Assembly: GCA_021904315.1 (NCBI GenBank)
Contig: CM038916.1
Coordinates: 8,087,065-8,151,064, forward strand
Length of the DNA: 64,000 nt
DNA from: Sphagnum magellanicum
Lineage: Eukaryota > Streptophyta > Sphagnopsida > Sphagnales > Sphagnaceae
Direction: 5' to 3'
The position numbers and the translations under genes were made by a program. The notes below the pieces were generated by a model. It made no database searches. It was not told where the DNA came from and worked only from the letters and a program-made list of their open reading frames with translations. Below are positions 1 through 12,145 of the stretch, in pieces (within the stretch, counting starts at the first letter, position 1; every line of letters starts with the position of its first letter).

Positions 1-252
1 GGATACTTTAAAATGATTTGCTTTTGATCAATTTTCACTGTCCATCTGACGGTAGTGACAGGTTTTCCAACAACAAGAAGATGTGGATGGTTCCCTGGTA
101 ATGTGAAACAGTGATCAAAGTTCTGGATAGATCAAAGTTTGCAGACTTCTGTCAAAAATTAAGAGAAATACAAGCAATAAACTCTGACCCAGAAATAGCC
201 CCCACCCGCCCGCCCATCAGTCCCCATTAGCCCCACACAAAATTACCGCTTT
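1..252. other. 3' flank of the bromodomain AAA ATPase gene
   Basis: This stretch lies downstream of the minus-strand stop codon at 253 and probably holds the 3' UTR. I see no open frame with family similarity, no repeat and no obvious polyadenylation signal. Confidence 0.4.
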
Positions 253-3200
253 TCAAAAGTTTTTTTTATCAGCTGCAAATGCCTGTAGAGAATTCAGTCG
301 AGAGGCACTATCATCTCCCAGATTTAGCTGTAACTGCCTGTTGATGTTTGCATGAAGCATCTCCAGCCTAGACACTCCAAAGCCCTTCGTTTGTTGCACA
401 AGTTTCTGCATTACTGCCTCAATCTGCTGTTTAAATGCAGGACTGGAAGTTGCATCCTCCATCTCAGTGTCTGCTTGATGTACATTGTCGGACTTTTCTG
501 CAGGTTCAGAAGACGTCTTGGGAACATCGTCACAAGATCCTCCTAATACCATATTGCTGGGCTCCTGCAGAGAACCCAAGTTACCATTCTCAAGTCTTTC
601 CTCTACACCATCTTTTCTCTCATCCTGTCCTTGCATGGCAGCAGTCTGTGGGACTGGCCCTTCCTCAGCTAATGTTGCAGCTACTTCATTCACCATCTCC
701 CTTGGCTGCTCCAGGCTTGCTGCTACATCTACACATGCTCCATTCGCAACTTCACCTGAAGGAGAGAAACAATTTAAGATCATCTATATATGATCGATCA
801 TAAGTGTTAAGTAGTTGCACCAACAACACCTACATAAATGTTGCACTGCATATGTCTTTGGAAGTTTATGCAAACCCCTTACCAGGAAGAAGAAGCCCCT
901 CACTGCTTCTCCTGGATCGCCGTGCACCACCACATTCAGAAGCCTTGATGACCTCAGATTGTGGTTGGAAGCCCCGTAGTCGAGCACTAGCTCGCAAGAC
1001 TGGCAGAGCAAGAACTTGGTTTACGGCACCTGGAGCTGCTCCTGGGACTTGGGTTGGACCACCTTGTGCCACTATGGATTCACAAAAGGCTACCAGTCCA
1101 GGGTCCATTTGAGATAACATTCCATGTACCTGGTGGCAATTCAATCAAACAATATCAAGCCCATGCAACTGGATGATATCAGTTCAGTCCACACATTTAA
1201 AGAGTGTCAACAGATGAAGGAAAGGTCCAACAATAAATTATGCATATGAAATTATGTAGGAAAAAACTTTGGGCTAAGGCTGTACCGCATCTCTAAGCGC
1301 ACATGCTTTACTGACAATCCGTGCTCCGTGATAATCATCACCATTATATGCCTGTGAAATATAACAAGAATTTGTCATACTCTCCAATAAGAAAGAATCT
1401 GTGATACACTACAAATAACCCCTACACTCATCAACACAATCACACTAATCGAAAAACAATAACTATCTTTCAATAACTAATGAACCTTGAACCTTCATGG
1501 AATAAATCGAGACATGACCTTCATAAATACACATGGGTGCAAACAACAGAGGAAAGGGAGGAGCATCTATAGAGCAAGGGGAAGGTAACCGGGCTTTTAG
1601 TGAATAGGACCAAAACACCTAAAACCACCCACATGCTTGAAAGGGAGAATGCTTACTTTGGCATTTGCAGGAATAAGCTCAACATCTTGCAAGAAAGCAG
1701 CACGTGTGAGGTAGTGCCCCTGATCAACATTTTCAAGCAAAGTTGCCACATCCATTGGGTTATGGACAATATCCCGGTAATCAGGAGCCTCATCAGCCAT
1801 CACAGGATAATGGAATATGCTGAAGCGCTTTTCATAGAGCAGCCTGCATTCCAAGACCAGCCACATTGGCAACTCCACAATGAAGGCAGAAGTTTTGACA
1901 GGCAAGGGAAACTGTACTCTAATTTTTAATCTGGGCACTTTGTTCTGGTATAACAGATGGCATATATATAGCTAAGAAATTTCCTAGAAGTCCCCACACT
2001 GATTTGAAGGAAAACATGGCAATGAGTGCAGTCATAACCTTATGAGAGTCACTCACAAAGTGTCAGACAATAATTACCTTCATCATGAACAGCAGTGAGG
2101 AGCTGCCCCATGACTACTACCCAGACTTCATAAACTCCCAAGTGGTGGGTTGTAGAGAAAGTACACAAATGATGCAGGTGGAAAGGGTTGACAGTTCCAC
2201 ACCTATTGCAAACATCACGTAGGCACATGCGAAGTCGACGAAGCGCATGCTCCTCTGTTTCCACACGAGCTTGTAGCTCTGCTGCACTTGGCCCTTTGTT
2301 CACCTTGGGTGCTTTTGGGAGCTCAGGTAGTGTTTCTTTCTGCTTTGGTTTATCAGCACCTTTCCGGTTACAAACAGAAAATACTGAGTCTATCAACTTT
2401 GAGAAAAACTTTGTCCGTGCCTCTGAGGATGGCAGCCTCACCTCAAAACTGCAAAACGGATATGCAAGTAATACTGTCAGATAAATTCTCCTCATCAATA
2501 ACTCAAGAAAAACTTCTGGAACAAGTGCAAGTAACAGGCATAATCCAGACACATGGGAGTGAAACCTCTGTGCTACAGAAGTGCCACAGGCAACTTCAGT
2601 TAAGAAACCAGACTGTTCAGCCCAGTTACACAGCAATGGTGTCAATGCTAGTGGACATACAAATGGCGGCCAAACAGTGCAAGTGCATCTTCATTCAACT
2701 CCTTTGCTGTCACTGGTGAAGTTCCAAGGAAAAGCACAGGTAGATCTGAAGGCAGGTCAGACAGCAGCATTTGGAGAACAGCACGCAGTTGCTCACTGGC
2801 CTGCACACTACCATTACTGGATGTCAAATTCACTGTCTATAACAAAGAAAATGGATCAGAAATTTGTCTCCTGGGGATGAGATACTAATGTGACAATTCA
2901 CTGCAACATGTATAGCCTGACCTATACAGTAGAGGTAAAGTACTCATTTCAGGTACTGGTATCCTTAAGTCCAGTACCTGAAGTTGCAACTGATGGACTC
3001 ACCGTGTCCCACCAGAGATGGAGCTGAGGCAAGTAGAGAACAGATGGCGTGTTCCTTCGTGCCTCACCAAAAATGTGAACCAAGGCCTCTTCAACTGTCT
3101 TTGCACTTGGATCTGAGAGAAGTGAAGGAAGTCCTAGTGAATGAACAGGAAATCTCTCCAACTCATGCAACACTGCTGGTCCAAGATGGTCCTGGGCCCA

Positions 3201-5864
3201 CCAGAGACAAATACCCATACCCATGTCAAACATTGTGCAATAGATGACACAGGACAAAAATTTTATCCTGATTCATGTCCAGCAATTCAGCTACTTCACA
3301 GGGCTTACAATCTGCAAACAAAGGGCAAAAGCTCAATATCTCTGGTTCAAATACAGTAATCTTCTGGTTCAAATGAATTCTCACATTGAACAGAGTTTGA
3401 GAAACTCTCAGAAGATGATTCATCAACTCTCTGCAGGTCTGATCCATCTCATGCTATGAATGACAGGAAGATCAACCTAGTAGAACCACATGAATCTCAA
3501 AACCCATCAAGGCTACAGTTGTGAAACATCAAGAAAGCAATCAGCAACAATGTCCTGTACAAAAGTTGCAAGAGTAGTACCAAGCCAGTTCCCTCTCTGC
3601 CACAAAGCAACAGTCTGGGTCGATGAACAAGAGAAGCACCATGCCGCATTGCAAGTAACCGAGCCAGGTGTTCTGGACTGTCCTCCTCATCATCATCTAA
3701 AACACTTGCTTGGGCATCCTCACGGTTTTTCACTGGAAAGATCTCAGATAGAAGATTAACTATTGCCTCAAGATGTCCCTCCAAGCAGGGTGCAACCACT
3801 GAGGAGAGCGGCCTTGCACAAGTGACAGCACCTCGGTGAGAAGCAGGTGTGATGGCTCCTACTGCCTCTAAGAAGTGCCGTCTCTCTACTTCCACAGAAT
3901 CAACATCAATCACAAATTGATCATCGCTCCTGAAAGTCACAGAGAGATTATGTTATATAGTGCAAATCAGCACATGCAGATCCACTGAACCCAGCAAGGA
4001 AGTTCCCCAGGAAATGACCAGGGAAAAAATTATTGCAATCTAACAAAAGCAGGTGCAATTGTCTACCTATACACCTGTGGATACTTCTGCCGAAAGGCCC
4101 GAATGGCTGCCTCTGTGCACAGGGCCTTCAAGTCTGCCCCACAATAACCCACACATGCTGCTGCAAGTTCCTTCCGAAGCTCCTCAGAAGGAGGCTTTTG
4201 CCAGTTTCTTGTGTGAATGTCTAATATTTCTACACGGGCCTCAAATGTTGGAAGATTCAAAACTAGCTCCCTATCAAACCGCCCTGGCCGTCTTAAAGCT
4301 CCATCAATTGCATCAATCCGGTTTGTTGCACCAATCACCACCACTTGGCCACGTGAATCAAGCCCATCCATCAGTGCAAGAAGAGTGGAGACAATGGAGT
4401 TGTGAATTTGCTCCTGTTTGCTTGACCGTACAGGGGCCAACCCATCAATCTCATCAAAGAAGATGATGGATGGCTGGCACCGCTGTGCCTCCTCAAAAAG
4501 CATCCGCAGCTGCCTCTCAGCTTCTCCCACCCACCTGGATGCCAGACATCACAGACAGCTCCAGAGAATTAGCACCCACAACTGGCAACTTGCTTCAACA
4601 GAGAGTGCTCCTACTGTTTTTAAAGCTGTTATTCATGTCACACAGTTCACACCACAGTCCAAATCCAACCTACAACATACAGAAAATGTCTGCAGCTGTT
4701 GAGATTGAATTTCCACACTCAAAAGTGAACTTACAACAATGTCAGAACCAACCCTTACAGCTCAAATTCTTGGAAAGGTTAATCAGGGAATGGGGAGATA
4801 CATTACTTCGAAAGCACATCGGCTCCTTTTCGCATGTAGAAGTTAACCTTCTGTCCTGCTCTTGAAGCGGCACTTGCCATAGCTCTGGCAATAAGAGTTT
4901 TGCCTGTACCAGGTGGCCCTGAAAGGAGCACACCCCTTGGAGGAGTGATGTGATACTTGGCAAAAAAGTCAGGGTAGAGCAAGGGAAAGAACACCATTTC
5001 CTTCAGTGAATCAATGTAGTGTGCCAAACCACCTATTTGCTCAAAGCCTACAGTGCCATCAACCTTCACGGGCTGTATATCTGCTCCTCCTTTAGAGCTG
5101 GGTCCAGCTGTTTGTGCACCGCCTGTAGGCACACAACCATGCATGACAGATAAAACACAACCATCAATTTGAGCTGCTACCAATAACCACAACCATTGAA
5201 GAAGGTAGAAAACTCATGTGAGAAATTCTACATCCAGCAAAAGAAACTACAATATACCTGGTGTGGCAGAGCCCCAGTGGCTGCCAGGCTGGCCCCATGC
5301 ACTAGCACCCATGCCCCAGTTGGCAGCCCCACTCGATTCAAAACCTGGTGGAAGCAGCCAAGGATGTGAAGAAGCTCGGCTGGCACGCAGAAATGGAGCA
5401 CCTGGACCTTGATCCACCTCATCCACTAATAATGAATCATCTGAATCATCTCCCTGTAAAGGTCTGTGACGTTTGTATGCCCTGCTTCCTGATCGGCGAC
5501 CTTCACGGCCTCTCTTCGTGCTGCCCCCTGAATGGAGAAGGCAATGAGATCATCATGCATTTGGAAATCCTGGGTTGAGTGAGTGGGATGCCTTGATTGC
5601 AGGTATGTAACAGTGGAAGGTGGTGTGCCATGATACAGAAGTGGTATACGTGCCACTAAGCAAGGACTAAATTGTAGGTAAAACTGCATATGATTCTTAA
5701 CATGCATCAACCAAAACTGACCTCCATGGAAGATTTTCCGGGGAGACCGGGCCCGCACTGTCCTCTCTTCCCTTCTGGGAGAAAAACGCTGGACTCCTGT
5801 CCGATTGCGAAGAGCATATCGCCGGCCCTCTCTCTCTGCAGCCTCTTCATCTTCTTCCTCCTCT

Positions 5865-5902
<38 letters not shown>

Positions 5903-8006
5903 TTCTTCTTCCTCCGCTTCATCATTGCCTGTTACACACAACAGAGACTTGAGGTGCAGCTTCCCCCAAAAAAAAAAAAAGAAAAAACAGAGAGAGTTTT
6001 GAGACTGCAGCAGCATGACCCAAAAGTGTCATGTGTTCCAAGAATTTAGAATGCTCCAGCAAACAACAATGATCATGCCCCTTACCTTTTCTACTAATCT
6101 CCCTATCTGACGAGTTTTGATCATCATCTTCATAATCCTGTGAAGAAAGTTCTAGCCTAGCAGCTCTGGAAGATCGGCGTGGTCTTAACCCTTCCCTTCT
6201 TGGTGCAGCCATAGCTTCTTCGTTCTTTTTGTCTGAAAGCTCTGGACTCTCTGGCTCTTCGTGGCTTCGTTCTGCCTTTGAATGTGACGACCGATTCACA
6301 GGTCTTTGCAGCTGCCCACAGAAGACAAAACTGACATCAATCTGACTGAGTACAGTTGAGACAGAGCTGTGCATATTGGAAGGTAGAACATGATATATGT
6401 TGATATACCAGAAAAGGTCCCCACATCATCAACCAGAATCAGTGAAGTACAGCAGAAGAGTATTCTGCAACACTCAAGAGGCCCAGATTTATCATGGTTG
6501 CATTGCTCAACAGACTAACAACAGACCAGCAAGTAGTGAGTAATGACAAACATGGGAGGCAAAAGAACATACCCGGACTTCAGTACCCTTGGGATCAGTG
6601 TTATCACTTGCGTAGTCTACGTGTAAGAGCACCCGCCTTTTCCTTGTTGAGCGACGTAGTGTGATGTCAGCAGCAGGCTGGCATAACAAAAGCATAAAAT
6701 CACAATCAGCACCACTTTTGGAACAGCAAGAACAGTATTGGCGAGATAGGAATGGAAAACAACAAGAACCACACAGCATTGGCCAAAAAAAAAAAAAAGG
6801 ATGAAACTCTTGAGGTCCTACCAAGTTCCACAGTCTGATATAAAATGTCCCTAAGAAATCTAACCCTAAAATGCTGAATACTTTGGGAGTCCAGGTCAAG
6901 CCACCACCAAATGATGTAGAATTGAAGGAGCATTACTGATAGCAACTGAGGAGAAACACAAATGCAGACTACTCAGACCTGATTGGGCATGCTATCAGAT
7001 GGCATTTGGAGATCTGCTGCAATTTGCACCTCCTGGAAGTCCTCCTGCAAAGGCAAACATCAGAGAGAGAAGCAGAAGACACATGAGGGAAGAATGCAAT
7101 ACCCTAATCTGAAACAAAACTGATCACAACCCTGGGAAGCTCTACTTTGCCAAAATGTTGTCATTGCCCATGCAGGCCCCTCTTCCACCACTTATGAACA
7201 GGTTTGGATTTCAATCTTTAGGAAATGAGGTTGAAAGTTGGATCAATTCAACCACCTGTGCAAATACCCTAATCAAATTATACAGTGGACTTTTGCACAG
7301 TCACTCAGAGACTCCACTATTCAAGATTCTGCAGTTTTTATAGGGAATAGAGGAGAATCTCAAGAACCAACAGAAAGTTTCAATTCAAACTTTCAACCAA
7401 ACCACAGTGTGCAACAATCTACATGATCTAAGCACATTTTGCCACATTACAGCAGCCTTCACATGCTTCATTAGGTAGATCATGAACAAAAACAAACAGA
7501 AAAAGAAACTCCAATCCCCCCAAACCTTCCTCCTTCCAGCAAGCTAGCTTGGGAAGAAAATATGCAAGCAAATGGGAAAAAAACACAAACAAAAATCCAA
7601 TCCTCACCAAAAAAACATTTTCTCTTCCTTTCACCACAGCATATCAGAAAATGCCACCACCCATATAATAATTACACCCACAACAGATGGATTGCCCATA
7701 TCACACACACACACACACACACACACCCTCCCCAAAATTCAAACAAAAAAAGACTACCAAAGAATGCACAACAGAGAAGAGACACCCCACAAAGGAAAAC
7801 AACACACACAAACCTAATAATGCCATCAACAAGGAAAGCAAACCAAAACCCAATGCCATTATCAATTCCCACAGAAAAGAAAAACCCCACACCCCATCAC
7901 ACACACACACACATACGAAGCCACAGTCACAGTCACACACACCCACACGTATAATAATACACATAAAAACTCTCTACAGAAACAACAACAACAACCCTGA
8001 ATCAAA

Positions 8007-8037
<31 letters not shown>

Positions 8038-8491
8038 TACACATACATACCTGATCGACAACAGTAGTAGTGTGAGCAGTGAAGGACGCAGCAGGAAGCT
8101 TAACAACAACGCTATTGCTCTTCCGCAGATGCGAGCCAGTAGTGGTAGTAGTAGTTGTTGTAGTACTAGCAGTATTATTAATATTATTGTTGTTGTTGTT
8201 ATTGTTGTTACTACTACTATTATGCCGATTCTTCTTCTTGATCGACTTGCCACTACTCCGATGTCGCCGCGACAGACGGTGTGCACTAAGCAAAGGAAAA
8301 CGCTCCGACTGCTGCGACCCACCAGCACCAGTACCACCACCAACAACAACACTATTTCCTCCTCCTCCTTCCCCTCCTCCTGTTCCGCCTGCTGCTGCTG
8401 CTGCTGCTGTTGCTGCTGTTGTTCCTCCTCCTCCTTCTCCTCCTCCTCCTCCTCCCGCAGCTCCACCTCCATGCCCCCCACCCGCCTTCAT
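253..8491 (-). CDS. ATAD2/Yta7-type AAA ATPase with bromodomain, 16 exons, complete
   Basis: Predicted nuclear chromatin ATPase of about 1,353 aa that reads acetylated histones and remodels or evicts them, as known for ATAD2 and yeast Yta7. Exons (minus): 8491-8051, 7044-6979, 6677-6573, 6311-6086, 5928-5722, 5527-5258, 5122-4807, 4534-4067, 3929-3581, 3191-3003, 2836-2661, 2448-2203, 1843-1657, 1351-1286, 1129-883, 755-253. All introns are GT-AG and the frame runs unbroken to the stop. Order: low-complexity N-terminus (1-147), acidic run of about 20 Glu (near 285-305), AAA1 with Walker A GPPGTGKT (about 507-514), Walker B IIFFDEID (about 567-574) and RPGRFDRE, a degenerate second AAA (CGREGTG in place of a P-loop), then a bromodomain (about 1020-1104, FHYPVM, NPMD, AYNGDDY). 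The start is the first ATG after an in-frame upstream stop. Arabidopsis At1g05910 is the homologue I have in mind. Slightly longer than that protein because of the N-terminal runs. Confidence 0.93.
1995..2150. repeat. Intronic repeat, copy 1 (shared with 35,940-36,127)
   Basis: This part of intron 12 of the ATAD2-like gene resembles part of intron 1 of the APRL gene, in the same orientation. Shared blocks include GCAGTCATAACCTTATG, a stretch with CTGTCAGAC or GTGTCAGACA, TTCATCATGAA and ACTTCAT.AACTCCCAA. By eye about three quarters of positions match, with several indels. I do not recognise the family; it could be an old SINE or MITE, or a conserved non-coding RNA. Confidence 0.55.
5840..5925 (-). 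repeat. GAG/GAA microsatellite coding an acidic Glu run
   Basis: A purine-rich (on the minus strand) trinucleotide tract at the start of exon 5 encodes roughly 20 consecutive Glu residues between NDEA and DEEAAER. An acidic stretch before the AAA module is also present in ATAD2 relatives, so it is probably a real part of the protein, though its length is likely polymorphic. Confidence 0.8.
7703..8047. repeat. Clustered (CA)n microsatellites in intron 1 of the AAA ATPase gene
   Basis: Several pure or nearly pure CA/AC tracts occur within 350 bp, at about 7,703-7,727, 7,898-7,912, 7,935-7,950 and 8,007-8,047. They are intronic; the apparent open frames through them (Val-Cys and His-Thr repeats) are artefacts of the dinucleotide repeat. 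Confidence 0.85.
8120..8480 (-). repeat. Trinucleotide repeats coding homopolymer runs in exon 1
   Basis: Exon 1 is built largely of GGA, GCA/GCG, AAT/AAC and ACT/ACA repeats that encode runs of Gly, Ala, Asn and Thr. Only a short basic stretch (around RRHRSSGKSIKKKNRH) and the last 25 residues look like normal protein. The frame stays open, so the exon is kept as coding. Confidence 0.75.
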
Positions 8492-9150
8492 AAGCCTACT
8501 ACCAGCACCCTAGGGTCGGGGGTTTCTTCCTTCTTCTTCGTCTTCCAACACTAGCTACCTGCTGCGCTTTCCTTTCCTTTCCTTTCCTTTCCTTTCGTCA
8601 AAAACCAAACCCTAATTCTTTCTCCCTTCTTCCTCTTCTTTCTCCCTTCTTTTTCTTCTTCTTCGTCTTCTCCAACACAACCCTCTGCCTTCTCTTCCTT
8701 CCTTCCTTCCCTCCAACCCCACTTCCCCCCCCCTCCTCCCTCCTCCTTCTTCTTCTTTTTTTCTTTGACCTTTAATGGGGGTGGTGGGTGGGGGTGGGGG
8801 CTTTAGCTTTACTCTTTGGGGGGTAGGGGGACTTGTTGTTGTTGTTACCTATTTGTTTGTTATTTGTTTCTTTCTTTCTTTGTTTCTTTGTTGCAAGGTT
8901 TGTTTGAGTTTTGGGTTTTGGTGTTTTTATACTACTACTACTACTACTAGGTGGTGGTATTACTTACCCCAGTTGATTGATGCAAGAGAAGTAGAAGAGT
9001 ACTACTACTACTATTATATACTAGTAGGTAGTACTCCTAGTAGGAATCAAGGTGGTTTTGGGGAATATTAGGGGTTGGGAGGGGGAGTTGGAGCGTTTGT
9101 TTGTTTGGGTGGAGGTGTAGGTTGTTTTCTTTTCTTTTCTTTTCTTTTTT
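8492..9150 (-). promoter_or_regulatory. 5' leader and promoter of the AAA ATPase gene, pyrimidine-rich
   Basis: On the plus strand this is a CT-rich stretch (GA-rich on the gene strand) with a CCTTT pentanucleotide repeat at 8,566-8,597 and more TTC tracts to about 8,760, followed by G- and T-rich low-complexity DNA. No TATA box is convincing. A 5' UTR plus TATA-less promoter is the simplest reading, as an inference. Confidence 0.45.
8607..8615 (+). promoter_or_regulatory. Telo-box AAACCCTAA upstream of the AAA ATPase gene
   Basis: An exact AAACCCTAA lies about 115 bp upstream of the start codon. Telo-boxes are known plant promoter elements bound by TRB-type proteins and are common in genes active in dividing cells. 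A single 9-mer is weak evidence. Confidence 0.4.
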
Positions 9151-10194
9151 TACTTTGGAGGAGGGAAACATAAAAAGAGAATGGTAGTTATGTTTGGAGT
9201 GTTTTTTTTTTTTTAAGTGTTTTTCTTTTCTATTATTTTTTATTTTTTATTTTTTAATATTCTTAGTTTTGTATATCGTAGTCCCCTTCCTTGGTGGCTT
9301 TGGTGCATAAATTGTATTTTATTTTATTTTTGGGGGACATGTCAAAATTTTCCCAAATTTTTATTTTTCTCTCAAATTTAATTACTTTTGTGAAGGAAAA
9401 TGAAAAAAAAATCTGAAATATTTTGGAAATATTTTGGAATATTATTTTTTTGGAATAGAATCTTCAAAAAAATTTATGTTTTTATGTTTTTATGTTTTTT
9501 TAATTTTATTTTTTTTGGGTCAGACATGTGCCCAAGCCGCCAAGGTACTGTGGTTATGTCTATCTATTTTCATGGGAAAAAACAAAGAGGGGTTCATGAC
9601 GTTTAAAGTCATGCCATGCTTGGTGGACTAGGGGAAGAAAGAGCGAGAAATAGAGAGAGAGAGAAGGGATGAATGTGCTTGGCAGTTATGTTTGGGGTGA
9701 TTTTTTTTTTAAAGTGTTATGTTTTTTTATTAATTTGAGCTTCACATTGCTGCACACTACGAGTGACGATCTTTTTTTTTAAATTTTTTTTCAATGTTTT
9801 CATATGATTTTCAATAATTCATCATTATTTATGTCAATGTCAAACTTAATTTAAATTAATATACATTTAATGAACATGAAAAGATGCATGTTTATTTGTT
9901 TTTTCATAGGGAAAAAGAGCGAGATAGTTATAAAATGAAAGTAGTTATTAATAAAAGGTGGGGAATAGTTATTTTTCAAATTAATAAAAAATGAAAAATA
10001 ATTTAAATGAAATAGTTAGGTTTGAATATGAGGTAGTTATTTTTGAAATTGTCTTCGTAATGGTCCATGGACGATCGTACAAAAAATTTCAAAAAAATCC
10101 CCCATATATCAGTTCCAATTTCTTGGATGGGGATGCCTCCCTCCCAAGTTCAACTTTCTTTCTCTTTTCTGTTTTTTTTGGGGCAATGAGTCAT

Positions 10195-10385
10195 TTTGAT
10201 TGGCCCATCACCCAAAAAAAACACTTGAAGACTCTCCAAAATAGAAATTTATATTTGTAAATGAAGTGCTTCCCCTTTGGCCCACCTATATAGGTAAAAT
10301 GAGGGGAACATTGGGCAAAGCATATGAGATGAAAGTGTGGTGCTATTGGGAACATATTGGAGAACACATTGGGAACTTGGGGAGC
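10195..10385 (+). repeat. Direct repeat block, copy 1 (promoter-like)
   Basis: Starts TTTGATTGGCCCAT and continues through TTCCC.TTTG, TATAGGT, GGGCAA, GTG.GGTGCTATT and ACACATTGGGAACTTGG. The same order of blocks recurs at 10,668-10,840, about 473 bp downstream. Each copy holds a GGCCCA site and a TATA-like stretch, so it may be a duplicated promoter or a piece of a transposable element. Confidence 0.6.
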
Positions 10386-10667
10386 TCTTTTTGAAACTTG
10401 TTGAAAAACCCTTGAGAGCTTGATAGGAACACATTGGGAATCGCAAAAACTCAAAATTCTCAAACCCCAACTTCTTCAATGGCTTGTGTGTGTGTTTGTG
10501 TTTGTGTACATTAGGGCCACTTCACACCCATTCTATGTTTTTTTATTTGAATATTTTTTGTGTGTTTGCTTTTAGAGTCACTATAATATGGCATACTAAT
10601 CTGACTCATATTAGTTAGATGTGGGGACACCCAAAGCTCCCCTTTAAAAAAATGGTAATAGGGCTCT

Positions 10668-10840
10668 TTGATTGGCCCATGACTCCCAAAGAAAAACATT
10701 CACACTTATAAACACTTCTGAAAAAAAATAATCGTAATATTTCCCTTTGCTCCCATTGCATATAGGTTACAAGAGTAAAACTTGGGCAAGGCTAAAAAGT
10801 GCGGTGCTATTAAAAACACATTGGGAACTTGGTGGGAACT
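10668..10840 (+). repeat. Direct repeat block, copy 2
   Basis: Diverged partner of 10,195-10,385 with the same block order. It ends with ACACATTGGGAACTTGG, which is identical in both copies. Confidence 0.6.
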
Positions 10841-12061
10841 CGATGGGAACAACAAATCCAAATACATTCCTTCATTGCATTTTTAATATTAAATGAAAAC
10901 TTTTAAGTACTCTTATAGCTAATGAAAAATTTTGAAGGGTGGTATGTTTGTAATGAGAGTTGTTGTACATGTTAGGAGTGGAACATTTTTGTTTGCTCTT
11001 AGAAGAAATAAGTTTGAGTCCACCGTGGGCACATTAAAATATTTAGTGTCCCCAATGAAATTGATGGGTTTCATGCATTGAGACATGATGTGATGAGCCC
11101 AATGTGATGAAAGACAAGTGTTGTGTCAAAAAAAATATGTAAGTATGGGAACATTCCATTTCGTAATAACCCGCCCTTAAACATAACATGTCCCACCCTT
11201 TGCAAAGGTACAATTATGTCTTATAATGTATCCCCTAAATACATTAAGAAATTTATGGGGGAACTTTAGGTCAAAAATTATAAGAGTGGGTGTAAAGTGT
11301 TTGCTACTATTGGTAGCACTACCATGACTTTCATCTCCTTTTTCGTTCTTTCTTTCTTTCTTTCCAATGCGAGGAATTATTAGTTCCTCATTTTAAAAAC
11401 AAAAAAGCTTCCAACAATGCCATTTGCCGATAATATGTGCCAAAAGTTTTATTCAAATTATAAAAATTAATGAATTTTTTTTTATAATTTACAAAGCACT
11501 AAATCTTAGGAACTATTTTTTAAAATTTAAAGGTTGGATTGAGCTTTTCTATATTCCCATGCAAACCTTCCACCATTGGGTGAAAAGTTTTTGTGATTTA
11601 TGTTTGGGAACGCATGCTTTTGTTCCCCCAATTTTCAAGCTTACACCTTTAAAGCTATAACCCTAAAATCAATTAAGTGAGAACCTTGGGAGCAAGTGTT
11701 CTTTCCATATATCACAAACTTTCCATTTGACAATTCAATAGTGAAAATCATTTTTATTGTCCATATTTTTTGCACATGTATGTTGTGCATTTAAAATATA
11801 TATAATGCATGTATAAATAGGATAAAATATTTTCAAATAATTGAAAATATTTCATCCATATAAATATATATATAACACACAATATCTGTGTGCAAAAAAT
11901 ATGAACCCTGAAATAACAAATTTCATACGAATTTTAAACAAACCAATTAAACTAATAAGTTTGTGATGTAAGTAACACAATTTTCCTTGTTCAACCCACA
12001 AACTTTGCACCAAATCTCATGAAAAGGAAACAACTTCAAAAGTAATTTCATGAACAAATTT

Positions 12062-12145
12062 GGGTTTAGGGTTTACGGCCCTAAGATTCCAACCTTTCTT
12101 GGTTTTTTGGGTTTAGGGTTTAGGGCCCAAGACTCCAACCCAAAG
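12062..12145 (+). repeat. Tandem duplication carrying TTTAGGG telomere-like repeats
   Basis: GGGTTTAGGGTTTA is followed by GGCCCTAAGATTCCAACC, and about 47 bp later the same arrangement recurs as GGGTTTAGGGTTTAGGGCCC.AGACTCCAACC. TTTAGGG is the common plant telomere repeat, so this is a small interstitial telomere-like patch. Confidence 0.65.

Noticed and set aside
7562-8481. Long open frames on both strands through intron 1 and exon 1 of the AAA ATPase gene
   Set aside because: They are products of CA and triplet repeats that stay open in several frames. Only the frame that splices into the AAA ATPase was kept, and only from 8,491 to 8,051.
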